Numbered from the stretch's first letter, positions 12,540 to 24,701 are shown. The stretch is DNA of 64,000 nt from Ciborinia camelliae (GCA_025890175.1 JANPYM010000001.1:3326971-3390970), one strand, 5' to 3'. Made by a program: numbers and translations. The notes: generated from the sequence alone by a model not told the origin.

Positions 12540-13972
12540 TTAACAAGTCTTTGCATCTCCCAACCCCTCTTTGACAGCAGACAACAACAACTCCATGTAT
12601 CCAGCACCAATCTCCGCCATGTTATTGTTGTGCTGGCTCTTCGTTGGGTAGAATGGACAACTAGCCGCCTGATTTCCAAACCCAAATTCAACCGTGTAAC
12701 TATGAACAACGCTCTTCGTTGGATCCGAGAAATGTCTGGAATACGCGTAATCATCACTAGAACCACTAGTTGGATACAGCTCCGCAGCAGGGATTACTTT
12801 ATACTCGCGACCAGCAGCAGCACTATGAGATGATGTGTTAGTGATGTTTGGGAAATAGGGTATGAAGGAATACAAACCTCATGCCAGCGCCAATATTGAG
12901 GGCAACAGCCACATTAGTAGCGTTTTCAGCCGCGGGGATGTATTCGCCGTAGCCAGTGCCAACACCAGGGGTGTCGGATAGATCTCCACGGACCGAGTTG
13001 TAGGTTGCGTTGAGGAAATTCATCTTGGGGTCAGAGACCTGATTGGTCTCACTACCCCAGGCATAGAGGACATCGCCGGTGAAGGAATGGAGATCGATGA
13101 ACCAATTGACTTTGGAGTAGGTGTCCAGTACCCATTTGATGCTTTGAGTTTCGGGCTCGGAGAAGGGGGCAGTGCCTGGAAGATGAGTTTAGCTGTACTG
13201 TTTTGAAAGACGTTAGAGATGGGGGAAGGTGCATACCGTGGAATGTTTCGTCCGCAGGATCGATTGATGCGACAGAAAGTTGAGAATCGTTCGACCAGTG
13301 CGACATATCCCACAGAATGTCAAAATTGCGGTTCAAATCAACACCAGCATTGTCTCCAGTTCCCGACTTAGGGTTTCGGTTCTTGCGCCAGCAGCTATTA
13401 GTTGCCTGATCATAAGCCACGCCATCAGGGTTACTGAGAGGAATAAAAACGATTCCAGTTGACAATGCTGACACCACTTGAGCATGGGTGTAAGACTTCT
13501 TGCCGAATGTCAACCCGAGACCATTCTTATTTGCATACAAGAGATCTCCAATGAAAAACAACAAGCCATCTGCAGAACCTCGCTCTCTAGCATGAATAGC
13601 TCCATTCAAGTAAACTCGAATTGCATCGTTACACTTTCCATAGCCTCCAACTGTACCACCCATGATGCTAGCCTTTTCGAAAGTCTTATATGGTGTGGTG
13701 AAAGTGGTGATATTGTAGGCATTCGCGAGACCTTTCATTCCACTAGCGATCTCTTTGACGCTCAAAATTGAGTTTATAGTCCTGGGTGAAGTGCCTACAC
13801 CCCGTGGTGCAATGGTACCATCATGGAAGCGATCACCGGCTCCGATGGCGAGACCGTTACTTGTTTGACGACGTGCAATTCGTGGTTTTCCTTCTATCTC
13901 TTCTGGGAGGAGACAAGCTTGTGATAGAAAGGGTGCGAGACCCGCAATGTAGCACAAAGATGAGAATTTCAT
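12540..13972 (-). CDS. Secreted M14 metallocarboxypeptidase, 438 aa
   Basis: Zinc carboxypeptidase of family M14 (carboxypeptidase A type), which removes C-terminal residues from peptides. The zinc site is visible: H127 and E130 in GAIHARERG, and H275 in WFIDLHSF. The catalytic base is E390 in YTVEFGFG. The substrate-binding motifs NPDG and DLNRNFD..W are also present. The N-terminus is a hydrophobic leader (MKFSSLCYIAGLAPFLSQA) consistent with secretion, and the region before the catalytic domain is too short for a classical propeptide. Exons read on the minus strand are 13972-13237, 13175-12878 and 12822-12540. The introns are 61 and 55 bp and the phases agree. The length is normal for the family and every catalytic residue is intact. 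It is likely an extracellular nutrient-scavenging protease. Confidence 0.92.
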
Positions 13973-13980
13973 GGTGATGG

Positions 13981-14037
13981 TGGTTAAAGAGCGTCGAGGT
14001 GGTTAAAGAGCGTCGAGGTAGCTAAGGAGCGTCGAGG
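13981..14037. repeat. 19-bp tandem repeat, 3 copies, at the carboxypeptidase leader
   Basis: Three copies of a 19-bp unit containing GAGCGTCGAGGT begin at about 13989, 14008 and 14027. The last copy has small changes. The array lies directly upstream of the carboxypeptidase ATG, so it is in the 5' leader or core promoter. It could be a repeated protein-binding site or simple slippage. Confidence 0.85.
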
Positions 14038-14040
14038 TGG

Positions 14041-17000
14041 TGTGGGGGATTGGAGTATCTCATGATGCTCACGCATTTATATATGTACCCATATCGTGTT
14101 GAATTTCCCCCTCATAGGACAAGGATTTCCCTCGCATAATGCTGGACATGGTTCTACCTATTCGCGAATAGATATGTAGATGAAAGATCTTAAGTCCAGC
14201 ATCTCGGAAGGTTGAGAAATAAATGACACACCAGTGCCAGATAACGAGAACTACTCGAGTATTTGCAATTCAAACGCCGGAATACCAAGCCCAGTACCCG
14301 GTACCAGACAACTGGGAAGACGATAACGTTGAGGACCTGCCGAATTGAGTTGGTACGCCAAGTACCTAATATTCAAAGGAAAGCTTGGTGTTCAAACTCC
14401 AAGGAAGAATTAACTTTAATTCATTTACCTTAAATGAGAGCTCAAAGCACACGCCTAGGTCCTCTCACCGATATATATTATTAGCATGCAATATGGAAGT
14501 TCATTCAATAAGGAGGTAGATGCTGGTTGTTGAAATTCGCTTTATGCCAGTATTGGGTGAGCGAGCCGCGCGACTTTATTATCCAATCAGAAGGCGAGAA
14601 AAGAAATCACTTAGGCCAAACAAACTTACCTAATAAACGCTCGACGTAATTACTAATCATGCCTGCATCGCATGAATCAGATTACTTTCCAGTTGCATAT
14701 CGGCAAGCCTCAAAACCCCTATTGCTCGCTGACTTGAGATCCGTCCAGACTTCCGAGCTATCCTAATACTGTAATACTATACAGTTCGTAGGGTTTCAAG
14801 TTTGATCTTCAAGTTCGTATATTAGTAGCCAAGTAGGTGGTAGGTACTGTTACTACTGTATGATTTCAATAAGGTTCAATTAATAAGGTTAATTTACAGT
14901 ATGGCGGCTTATTTTCGCACTGCAAACCTTAAGGCTGATGTACGGCATTATGCATGCAGCATAGCAGCATGATGCATGATGCATTCAAAAGGTAAGATTG
15001 ATTACCTACTGCACCGATAAGATTGTAGGGAAGAGAAGGCAAGGTTAACCTTAACAGAAATAAAGTAAGGTAAGGAAGGTAGGTCCTGATCTGATGATGC
15101 ATTATTAATGAAGATATTATATTATATATCTTATATATAGCATTATCTTAACCAATTAACTCGGTAGATTTAGAAATCCCGAGCTTGCATATTACATAGG
15201 TAGGTATAAGAAGTACCTGCTGTACCTCCCTAAACCATAAGGTTAGGTACTGTCGTGTCTTCATCGGCAAATACCTACCTAGCTCAGCCCAGCAAATACC
15301 TATCAGCTCAGATCAGCAAAATACAATCTCATAACAAAAAGGGGTAGCGCGGCGTGATCTAATAATTCAATAATTCAATCCATTGAATCCATTTAGGATT
15401 CTTTCCTCTCCCTTCTTCTATCATCACATATTACATACACGCACGATACAACCCATCTAGACCACCGACAGTTTAACATCAAATACCTGCACCCATGAAA
15501 GAAAACCAAGCAAACGAAACCCCTCTCATCCATCCATTCATTCAACTCAAAGTTTGCGTCTCAATTTCTCAAACATGCCAATGTCCACCCCAAGCCATGT
15601 AATCCCGGCCATCCATCTCATCCGAGAGTACCGAAAGTACGACTCCATCAACACATATCACACTTTCGTCTTTCTCCACAAAAAGAATCGAGATACCTTA
15701 CTAGGGTCTTCCATACTCCATATTCTGTACATTCTTTCATATCGAATCATCGATACTACCTACCTAGTGATCAAACCTCATCTCATTCATCAAAATGAGC
15801 ATGAAAAATAGACACCGAATCCCGATATGGTAGATAAATAACTAGATATGGTATGATGAGGTTATCATGACACTCCAGCTACTTATAGACCCCAACTAAA
15901 CGATTCATTTTTCAGCACGTGGTCATCCTCCCAAATCACGTACTACATATATCGTCCCTGACTAGGTAATATCTCGTGACCCGAGACCAAAAGTTTTGTT
16001 GCACATCTACAAGAAGAGAAAGAGAAGAGAAATTGTATATAAGCCACATCCCCCCCCAAAGTTTCTATTACGATTTATTTGTCATTCATTTTTAGCACGT
16101 AAGCACGTGAGCATGTGGTCATTAGAGTAAATCAAGTATTCATCATCTCAAGTATTCATCATCTCGATCATATCTTGCAAAATCTTGCAATATCTTTCTG
16201 TAGGTTAACGAGCATTACAATCCCATTCTCAATCCCATTTAATCTCCTCGCGGATTACTGTACGTACATACAGGCTCCCTTTCAGACTGAGAACCCTACC
16301 TATCGATCCGTCTCAAATATTCTTACATATTACATATTACATATGTACCTACCCACCTCCCTCCCCCCTTCCCTCCTTCCCTCCATCATCAAATCCCCAA
16401 AAATAAAGAAATTCTCTCTCTCTCTCTCTCTCCGCCCCTCAAAAAAAAAAGAGCCAAGGTAAAATACATTAACATTAGATTGGACCAAAAACCAAAAACC
16501 AAAAACGAGTTACTATACTATATATACCAGGAGACGAATGAGTCAAGACTGCCCGTACAATATGCATTCCTCTACCACATCTACCACATCTCCCAACTCC
16601 CAATTCCCCATTCCCCATTCCCAATTCCCCATTCCCTCCACGTACATGTACCCATAACCCGAGTTGTATATATATACATATATATATAAATATTTACAAA
16701 TTTACATACATATTTATTCCAACCCCCAAGCCTTCCTCATTCATTCACTCATACATTCATACATACCTCCTCGTATTAGCGATTGATTCCAATTTATAAA
16801 AAACATCTCCCATCACCACACCAGCGAGCCATCAATTTCCCATATCTACAAGACTACAGAAATGAATCAAATCATCAAGATGGGAGGAATAAGTAATAAG
16901 TAATAAGTTATTAATAAGTTTATCAAGTCGCTAGGTATTTGGTATTCGCTTTTCGAATGGGGTATACTACGACCAATGCTAATGCTAATGCTGGTGCTAA

Positions 17001-17097
17001 TGCTAAAATCCCAAAATCCCATTCCATGCCATCAAATCCTCCTTTTAAAGTGTATAAGAAGAATCCCTTTCGAACCTTTCCCGCCAGGTAAAATCTA
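14041..17097. other. Repeat-rich intergenic spacer
   Basis: About 3 kb between the carboxypeptidase promoter and the 3' end of the hydrolase. It contains many AGGTAGGT/TACCTACC motifs, TATA-like AT runs near 15110-15140, a CT microsatellite near 16410-16432 and repeated CCCATTCCC units near 16600-16640. The open frames, such as those near 15554 and 16115, lack coding character. No gene or RNA is supported. Confidence 0.5.
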
Positions 17098-20000
17098 TCA
17101 ATTCGCGGACGGGATTGAAACTCCAACAGCCGAAAGACGTACACTCGCATCATTAACTCCAGTATGTACCTCCGCATCCGTATCGGTCACGGTCTGTGCC
17201 TCCGCATCCCTCTTAGACTTGGACTCCTCCCCTGAATCGACTTCCTCCGGTTCCCCCTTCATAACCCCACTATTCGCTGCTAGCATCTGCTCACCCGCTA
17301 AACCCTTGCTTTTAATTCCCCCAATTCCCCCAATTCCTGAACTTCCCACACCCGAGCTCTCAACTTCATCTTCAGCCCCCACATTGGAATTCTCATTCTC
17401 ATTCTCCTTACCCTTCCCCTTTCGATTCTCCTCTTCCTTTTTCACCAGCACGTACCCCTCGTCATCATCAAAATGCCATTCGAACCCCTCAGGAGCCGGA
17501 TCCCTCACACTGACAAGCGAAAGCAAACTAGCGCTCGCCTCCCTGCCACCGAGGCCATTACTCGCATTCCTGTCCCTAACTCCACCCATAGACAGCGCAA
17601 ACGGGAAGGCTATACCGTTTGCCGTAGGCCTCCTCAACTCCTCTCCATTGCTGTTGTATCTCACAACCCCCTCCTCATTATCCCTTTCAATCGTCGGACT
17701 CTTTACTATCATGTCGGGAAGGGTCAATCCCTCCCCTCCTTCATTTGTTGCCGCGGCGGAAGTTCCAGATGCCGAGGCATGACCGTTATGCTGTAAACTA
17801 TCGGAAATCGCAGTGTTTTTGTCCTTAAAATCTCCCTCCATTGCTGCCATTACGGTCTTGACAGTAGGATCCAAGAAGCTAGTAAGATCACATGGTCCTT
17901 TGTCTTCAGTAAGTACAACCGATCTTTCCTCAACCGCCCTACCTTTCCCCTTTTTACTCGGAACCACCTCTTTATCATGTAAGTCCCTGGCCCCGGCCCC
18001 ATGTGTTGCATTCGCAGTCGAAGTCTCAATCCTCCGGCCCGCTTTGTCTGCTTCCGCTTCGCGATCCATGGTAAGCACATCATGTTTAGTACCCCATCCA
18101 CTCCACATCGACAATCCCCAGCCCTTCTTCCTCTTGCCTTCTTTCTCCCTTTCGATTTCGACGCCAATAACTCTACGTGCGGCTAATGCACTAGGGGGTG
18201 GTATTTCCCTTCCAAACTTTTCATATCCTTTTGCCATTTCCTTTGCTCTCGTCTTCTGCACTTTTAGCTTTTCGTTGGAATACTTCGTGTCCCAAACTAT
18301 TTTCGCGGCCATCCATTTCTTTACCGGTCCAGCTTTGATGACGCCAATTTCATCAGGTGACATGTTGCAAGCCGGGAGTTCAGAAGCTGGGGCGAGGGGA
18401 AAGATTTTTCCATGGCGATCGATACGTTGACGTATCATGTGATCCTTGAAGTCAGGGATGGAATCACCTGCTTTACCTACTCGTATAGGTTCAGACGGAG
18501 TGTTCTGATCTTCATTAGTCTAGCTGATTCAAAAATGGAAATCATTATAGAGAAAATCACCGTTCCAACATCCTCACCAGAATCCGAAGACTGCGAAATA
18601 ACCGAAACATTGTCGTCATCCAAGATTTCAATTTGTGTGTCCTGAGCTCTAGCTAAAGCCCAAGCTCCAAACTGTGCTATCGATCGATACATATATTTAG
18701 CTGGACGAGTAAAACTTAATGTTGGTGTAACGTGACATAGATCATCCCAAACCTGCAGTTGTACATCCGTTGGTTTCCATCTGTTGATTTCGCTTCGAGC
18801 ATCATTATGAATATCTGAATCGAGGAATGTATCCCCGGGTGGGTATCGAGTTGGGTTGGCAGCTTTATGTGCGATGTATATTTGTTCATCTCGTAACATT
18901 TCGCCACCACCTGTGAGAATGAGTAGTGGTGGGAGACCACCCAGTGATGGCTGAAGAACTGGAGAAACTAGGGGATGAGATAATTGTTGATTTGTCGCAT
19001 ACATTTGGATTTGATCCTTTATCACAACTAGCTCTCCATCAATCATGATTGAAAGACGGCGACCAAATCCAGGAACTGTGTTCGCTTGTGGTACTGAATT
19101 ATTATCAGATGAAGGACCGGCAGCAGCAGTGTTATTTTTTGTTCCTGATGGAGGGTGTCGGTCGACATGAAATCCTTGAACAGCATCTGCTTCGACCTGT
19201 CGAGATGAGAATTTGCCATGATCCTTACCAAGCCCTCTCTCCATAGCTCGTATGTCATCTGCGTTGGGAGGTGGCCAAGCTGCAGATGGTCGTTGATGAA
19301 ACCCATGTGCGGGTATATAATCCAAAGGATTATCTTCAGCAACGCTCGGGAAAGAATGAGTTAAATCAACCCATGGGGAAATGAGAACGGCTCCTGCAGG
19401 TAAAGGAATACCTGTATCACGCATAATTACTAGCATACTCAATACCATCCCCCCACCCGCCGAATCTCCTGCTAGAATGATAGTTGTCGGGTCTTGAACT
19501 GAAAGAAGATATATATATGCCGCTAAACAATCGTAAAGGCCGCATGGAAATGGGAATTGAGGCGCCAACCGATATCGAGGCGCGAAAACTTTGGCCTTCA
19601 ATTTCCTGGCATGTCTTTGCATCTGATACCTATGTTCGTCCGGACTCCCAAAGTAGTATGCTCCTCCATGAACATATAACATAATCCTCTTGCTCTCTCC
19701 TCCATTTTTAGTTCTCTCTTGGTAATCCGCCTTCATCTCAATCCATTCAGCCTTGAGATCGCTCCCCGGCCGTCTCCATTTCCACCAGAACTCTCCTCCC
19801 ACTCTAGTAATTCCCCCGTGCGATACCAGATGGGATTGCACATGTGTGCCCGCCTCTCTCATATATTGATTAGGGATGACTACTTCGTCCACCTTCACAT
19901 AAGGAGGATGAGGTACCCGTTGCGAGGTAAAGCGCTGAATATCTTCGACTGTGTGATGAGAAGCATAGACAAGGAACTTGCGAATTAAGTTAAGCCCTTC

Positions 20001-20187
20001 ATCATAGGAAATATGTGCAGTAGGTTTTTCTTTGCGGGAACCACGTTGGAAATACTGCGGAACTATTAGTTGAGGGTTGAGTGGATATGGAGGGGGATGG
20101 AAGGGCAAACAAACGTACATGAGTAATGAATGTTTGGAATAGAACAGGGGCGACTGCTGCCCCGACTGAAGCTGTATTAAGTACCAT
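17098..20187 (-). CDS. HSL-type alpha/beta hydrolase with long C-terminal tail, 989 aa
   Basis: Lipase/esterase of the hormone-sensitive-lipase group (alpha/beta hydrolase fold-3). The oxyanion motif HGGAYYFG has its first His at 152. The nucleophile Ser221 sits in GDSAGGG. The probable acid is Asp412 (LRDEQIY) and the probable His is 464 (LCHVTP). An insert at about 300-360, rich in Ser/Pro/Asn, interrupts the core. Beyond about residue 520 lies a tail of some 470 residues. Its first part carries a well-formed block (GPVKKWMAAKIVWDTKYS, then PPPSALAARR) and the rest is acidic and low-complexity. Exons are 20187-20119, 20054-18561 and 18504-17098. The first intron (64 bp) is clear. The second (18505-18560) is my best choice among several acceptors. 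ATG 20187 was chosen because the frame upstream has no ATG. Confidence 0.82.
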
Positions 20188-20816
20188 ATTTGCGGGAGTT
20201 TGTGAATCTCTGGCTTGGCGTCTTTGGTTGCGATATCGAGTATTCTTGGGTCGAACCAAGTCGTACTTCTTTCGAGGATAGGTAACCGCCGAATCCTCCA
20301 ACGCAGTTCAAATCTCCCGCTCCTCACTCTCAATCGCAACTGCACAATATCTTCTTCTCTGTCGAAGGGGCGTTCTAGTGAGTTTTGTATAAAAACTTGT
20401 GTATAAAAGAGTAAAGAAAGTCAGATCTCTCAGAGAATAACAATGAAGATTAATAAAGGTTGACAATGCTCTGTCTATAAGCCCCTTTCTTTCACTTCTC
20501 AAACAATGTAAAATATATATGCAGAAAAAGAGAGACAATTAATCAAAGAATTGATCAAGAATAATATGAATGACAGTATGATGTGCGAAATGAATATCAA
20601 AGCAAACCTTCCACCGAGTGACCTTCGTACCTTACATTGTTGCCGAACGCTCCTTCTACGTGTATACGAAATACGAATCCAATAAATATCAACGTCATGA
20701 ACATATGCAATCTATATTTATCCCATTTTAAGTGGATCAAAGGTATGATTATATAATGATCCGATCTCCTGTGCATAAATTTAAGGTTTAGCGTGGTTCG
20801 AATTATGCTGGGGATA
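20188..20816. other. Upstream region of the hydrolase
   Basis: About 630 bases between the hydrolase start and the transposon. The short open frames have no recognisable product. It presumably holds the hydrolase promoter and leader. No motif was strong enough to name. Confidence 0.45.
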
Positions 20817-23016
20817 AAAAAAGGCACCCATCTCGCACCCGAATCGACCCTAATTAGGGTCTTCGGAACTACGTTTGAAACACCCTATTTAGGGTCAAAA
20901 TGCGAGTTGAAAACACCCCTGTACCACATCTAATTCCACCCCGTATCTTTAGCCTAATATAGCTCTATATCAGAACGTATTTAATTAATAAATTTTATAT
21001 CAATCGATAAAGCTTTTTAAAAGCTTTCGATTGGTATAATTTATATTATAATTGAAGCTAGCGTTCAAGTTTTGTACTAGATTAAATATAGATTATAAAA
21101 TCGTATACTGTAGATATATGCTTATATAAGCATTTGAACTTATATAAGCATACGATCTTATATAAGCACGTGCTTCTATAATACTACGTTGTTAGCAACG
21201 TCATTTTTTAATGTTTTATAATTAGTACAGATCGCTAGCGTTTTATTCAAATTTAATAAAAAATATACCAATTGAAAGCTCTAATCGTACTCTATAATTT
21301 AATACCAATTTTGTATATTTCATAAATAATTTGAAGGTTTTATATTAATTTTAATATATTAATATAATAAAAGTATAATTATAATTTTTAAAATAATTAT
21401 AATGTTGGTAATATAGTATTTTCAAAAATACTAGGGATTTAAAATATTACGGTATTGGCAACATAGTATTTTAAAATTTTATAAATAATATAAATCGCTA
21501 ACATTTTATTCAAATTTAATAAAAAATACACCAATTAAAAATTTTAATTGTATTCTATAATTTGATATTAATTTTGTATATTTTATAAATAATTTAAAGA
21601 TTTTATATTAATTTTAATATATTAATATATTAAAAGTATAATTTTGTTTATATAAAATTTTAAAATACTACATCGTTAATAACATAGTATTTTAAAATAA
21701 TTTTATTAGTTTTAATTTGATACTATATATTGAATTTAAAAAAACTATAAATTATAATTTAAATATTTAAATATATTATATTATAAAGTTTATTATTTTT
21801 AAATAATAATTAAAATAAGATTTCAAAAATATTATAAAATTGATTTATAAATATTTAAAAATAAAAATAAATATCAATTTTGAAAATATTAAAATATTTA
21901 TATTTAATTGAAAAATTAAGATTTTAAAAAAATAAAAATATTATTCAAATTTTAGAATCTTAAATAATAATAAAAAATTTATAAATTTTTTTTAAAAATT
22001 TATTTCAAAAAAATTTATATTTCATTTTATAATTTGAATATAATTATTATATTTTAAAATCTATAAAATGAAAATATATAATAACTTTTTAATCATTCGA
22101 TTAAATTTAATTTTTTTTTAAATATATATAATTATTCAATTTTTATAAATATAGGAAAAATATTAATTTTTAAAAATAATATATATTGATTTATATATAT
22201 AATTTTGAAATTTAAGTTTATTTTTTAAAAAACTAATAGTTTATTCAAATTTTATTATTTTTATTTAAAATTTATATTATTCGAATTTTAAAAATATATT
22301 ATAATTTTAAAGATTTTAATATTCTCTTTTAATTATAATAATTTGAATTATAATCTAATTAATAAAATTTATATAAAAATTATTAAAAAGCTTCCGGTGA
22401 GTATTAAAAATTATAATAAAAACTATAATTTGAAATAATTTTTGCAAATTTTAATTTAAAGTTTTAAAAATAGTATTATTCGAAAGTTTTTTGAAATATT
22501 TATAAAATAGTATATTTACTTTTTATTTAATTTATTTATAAAATGATTAGTATTAAATTTAAATATTAAAATTAAATTATTAATAAATAAGCAATAGATA
22601 AGGGTAGATGGCAAATAATGGTAGAATATGAAAAATAGGCCTATTAGATATATAACAAAAGAAAATAAAGTTTTATTTATAAACACATATACTTATATAA
22701 ATTCGAATGTTTATATAAGTTATATATTTATATGATTTTATAATCTATATAATTATTTTAATCTAATACAAAATCTAAACGTTAGTTTTAATTATAATAT
22801 AAATTATATCAATCGAAAGCTTTTGAAAAGCTTTATCGATTGATATAAAATTTATATATTAAATATATTTTGATGTAAAGCTATATTAGGCTAAATATAA
22901 GGTGTAGGTTATACAGAGGTTTTCAACTCACATTTTGACCCTAAATAGGGTGTTTCAAATGTAGTTCCGAAAACCCTAATTAGGGTCGATTCGGGTGCGA
23001 GATGGGTGAAAAAAGG
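20817..23016. mobile_element. RIP-decayed DNA transposon, long TIRs, 8-bp TSD
   Basis: A complete element at 20825-23008 (2184 bp). Both ends begin with CACCCATCTCGCACCC read inwards. The terminal inverted repeats match for roughly 340 bases (about 20825-21170 and 22670-23008). Differences between them are mainly C/T and G/A, as RIP would leave. The flanking 8-mer AAAAAAGG occurs at 20817-20824 and 23009-23016, which is a target-site duplication. Eight-base duplications fit hAT or Mutator-like elements, and the long TIRs favour Mutator-like. The TIRs contain palindromes around ACCCTAATTAGGGT. The interior is very AT-rich and encodes nothing, so the element is non-autonomous or destroyed. Confidence 0.88.
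21219..21650. repeat. Internal direct repeat of the transposon, period 263 bp
   Basis: Two diverged copies of a block containing ATCGCTA and TTTTATTCAAATTTAATAAA occur at about 21219-21390 and 21477-21650. They are offset by 263 bp and differ mainly by transitions. A third partial match (the AACATAGTATTTT motif) follows near 21680. Just inside the left TIR, TTATATAAGCA occurs three times between 21121 and 21170, a typical layout for subterminal transposase-binding sites. Confidence 0.7.
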
Positions 23017-23187
23017 TGTTCAAATTATTTTGCGATTTGAGTTACCCCGCCATCACAGTATATTATATCAGCATATCGTATCGCACACCGGACCCCCCCT
23101 CGAGTTTGAAATCTGGAAAGAATTGGACAATTGCACCCGAGGAAAAGAAGATAGAGAAAAGAAAAGAAAAGAACAGAGAAGAGAATC

Positions 23188-23853
23188 ATGGCATCTTCAC
23201 AATCCAATGGAGGAAATGGCGTATACTCACCTGGTAAATTTCCTTTCCCCTCCCCCTCCTTACCCCTCCAGCCCACTAATATCTCTTCCCCAGAACTTCG
23301 CCTCCATCACTTCCACCGCAGTATAACCCTTTCCATTTTCCTCTGGCCTTCTCTTACCCTTGCCGTAAGCTCGTCCTGGGGTGGCCCAACCTCCTCTTCC
23401 AAACGCGAATGGTTTGCCGGAACCCTCATCGATCTCTTATCCGCGCCCGAAAACTTTGATGTCGATGCCGAATGGATTGAAGAGCTCCTATTACAAGTAA
23501 TGGAAGACGAATTTGAAGTTGTGGTCGACGACGGTTCGGCTGCGGAAATAGCAATGGGAATTGTTAAATGTAGGGGTGAGTGTGAACGGGGTGTTTGGGG
23601 GGACGAGAAAAGTTTGTGTTATAAATTGGAGAAGAAGTGGGCCGAGAAAGGAGGGAATGAGGATAGTTTGGGCGCTTTTAGACAAGGTGAGGATCAGGGG
23701 GATACGGATGGAGATGATGATAGTGGGGATGAGGAGGACGAGGAAGGGGATGTGGAAATGGATGAGGCGCCGCAGTTGGTTCGGGTTAGGGAACCGGTTG
23801 TGCCTGAAATAGATGAGGATGGTTTTACGAAGGTTGTTAAGAAGAGGAGATGA
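23188..23853 (+). CDS. TSR2: TSR2 pre-rRNA-processing protein, 201 aa
   Basis: TSR2 family protein. In yeast, Tsr2 is the chaperone that carries ribosomal protein eS26 into 90S pre-ribosomes and is needed for 20S pre-rRNA processing. The signature is clear after splicing: SITLSIFLWPSLTLAV followed by SSWGGPTSSSKREWFAG, then a helical region DAEWIEELLLQVMEDEFEV. An acidic stretch follows, and the protein ends in EDGFTKVVKKRR, the usual end of the family. Exons are 23188-23233 and 23294-23853. The 60-bp intron keeps the frame, so an unspliced reading is also open. The acceptor choice at 23293 is moderately certain. The start lies only 180 bp from the transposon end, so the promoter must lie in this short space or inside the element. 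Confidence 0.85.
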   Translation: MASSQSNGGNGVYSPGKFPFPSPSLPLQPTNISSPELRLHHFHRSITLSIFLWPSLTLAVSSSWGGPTSSSKREWFAGTLIDLLSAPENFDVDAEWIEELLLQVMEDEFEVVVDDGSAAEIAMGIVKCRGECERGVWGDEKSLCYKLEKKWAEKGGNEDSLGAFRQGEDQGDTDGDDDSGDEEDEEGDVEMDEAPQLVRVREPVVPEIDEDGFTKVVKKRR

Positions 23854-23872
23854 ATGGGGTGAAGAATGGAAA

Positions 23873-24035
23873 GAAGAGAGAGGTGGTGCGGGGTTTTGAG
23901 ACGGGAGATGATCAAAATAGTGAGGATAATGAGGAAAACAGAAGCGTTAATGTGAAAACGGAAATGGCAATTCGAGAGGCGCCTAGTTTGTCTGGTATTA
24001 AAGAGCCGGCTAACGAGAACGGATTTACAAAATGA
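23873..24035 (+). pseudogene. Decayed tandem copy of the TSR2 C-terminus
   Basis: The open frame just after the TSR2 stop resembles TSR2's own last 60 residues. GFETGDDQ aligns with AFRQGEDQ, EMAIREAP with DVEMDEAP, and KEP...NENGFTK with REP...DEDGFTK. It ends in a stop after GFTK, has no Met start of its own with a TSR2 N-terminus, and the WGGP core is absent. I read it as a remnant of a partial tandem duplication. A 3' alternative exon of TSR2 is the other possibility. Confidence 0.6.
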
Positions 24036-24701
24036 GAGGTTATATCCGTTTTACATACACACGCGAATATTCGACGGAGATGGATATTGAGTATGAAATC
24101 TCGATACCAACCCGACGCTCAAAGCGCGGGCAAACTAAGCCTCAACAAAACTTTATCTGTGGAGTTTCACAGCAGGTGATGATATAATAGACCTTATATA
24201 GATGTCACCTAATACAAATACTAGACTAGTTGTCAACTGCGGAAGAAAATCCCACGAAGATATTGTTTCGGGAATGTTTGTGCCTCCTGTTCATCTATAT
24301 GACATGAATGATGATATAAAAATGAAAGTGAAAATACTCCCCGGGTCCAGTGATAAATACAGAAATCACTCAAGCTTAAGCTCAAGCTCACCGGGAGCCT
24401 GCTCGTTCAAAATTGTAGCTCATCGGGGATAGAAAAGCCCACCCGGACAAGCGAACCGGGACCACCTCGCCGGTGACACTTTTCTTCCCTCTCCTCTCTC
24501 CCCTCTCCCCGCTCCCTGGTAATGCAAAAATATCATTCATATTATACACCTGGTTCTGGCTCATCGGGGATACCTTCATTCATGCTTACTCTCTAATTCT
24601 CAATCCATCTCTCCACCCCTCCATCCCTACATCCCTCCTACAAGCATCTCCATCTCCATCTCCACCAACAAATCAAAAACTCATACCTACCTACCTACCT
24701 C

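Noticed and set aside
16976..18430. Two long + strand open frames (268 and 205 codons) opposite the hydrolase tail
   Set aside because: They lie entirely antisense to an exon with better coding logic, are Ser/Pro-rich by composition alone, and have no start context or splice sites of their own.
20797..20812. A GGTTCGAAT-type sequence resembling a tRNA T-arm
   Set aside because: No matching acceptor, D-arm or anticodon stem lies at the required distance. No tRNA gene was found anywhere in the window.
20841..22990. TTAGGG/CCCTAA units resembling telomere repeats
   Set aside because: They occur only as single palindromes inside the transposon TIRs (CCCTAATTAGGG), not as tandem telomere arrays.
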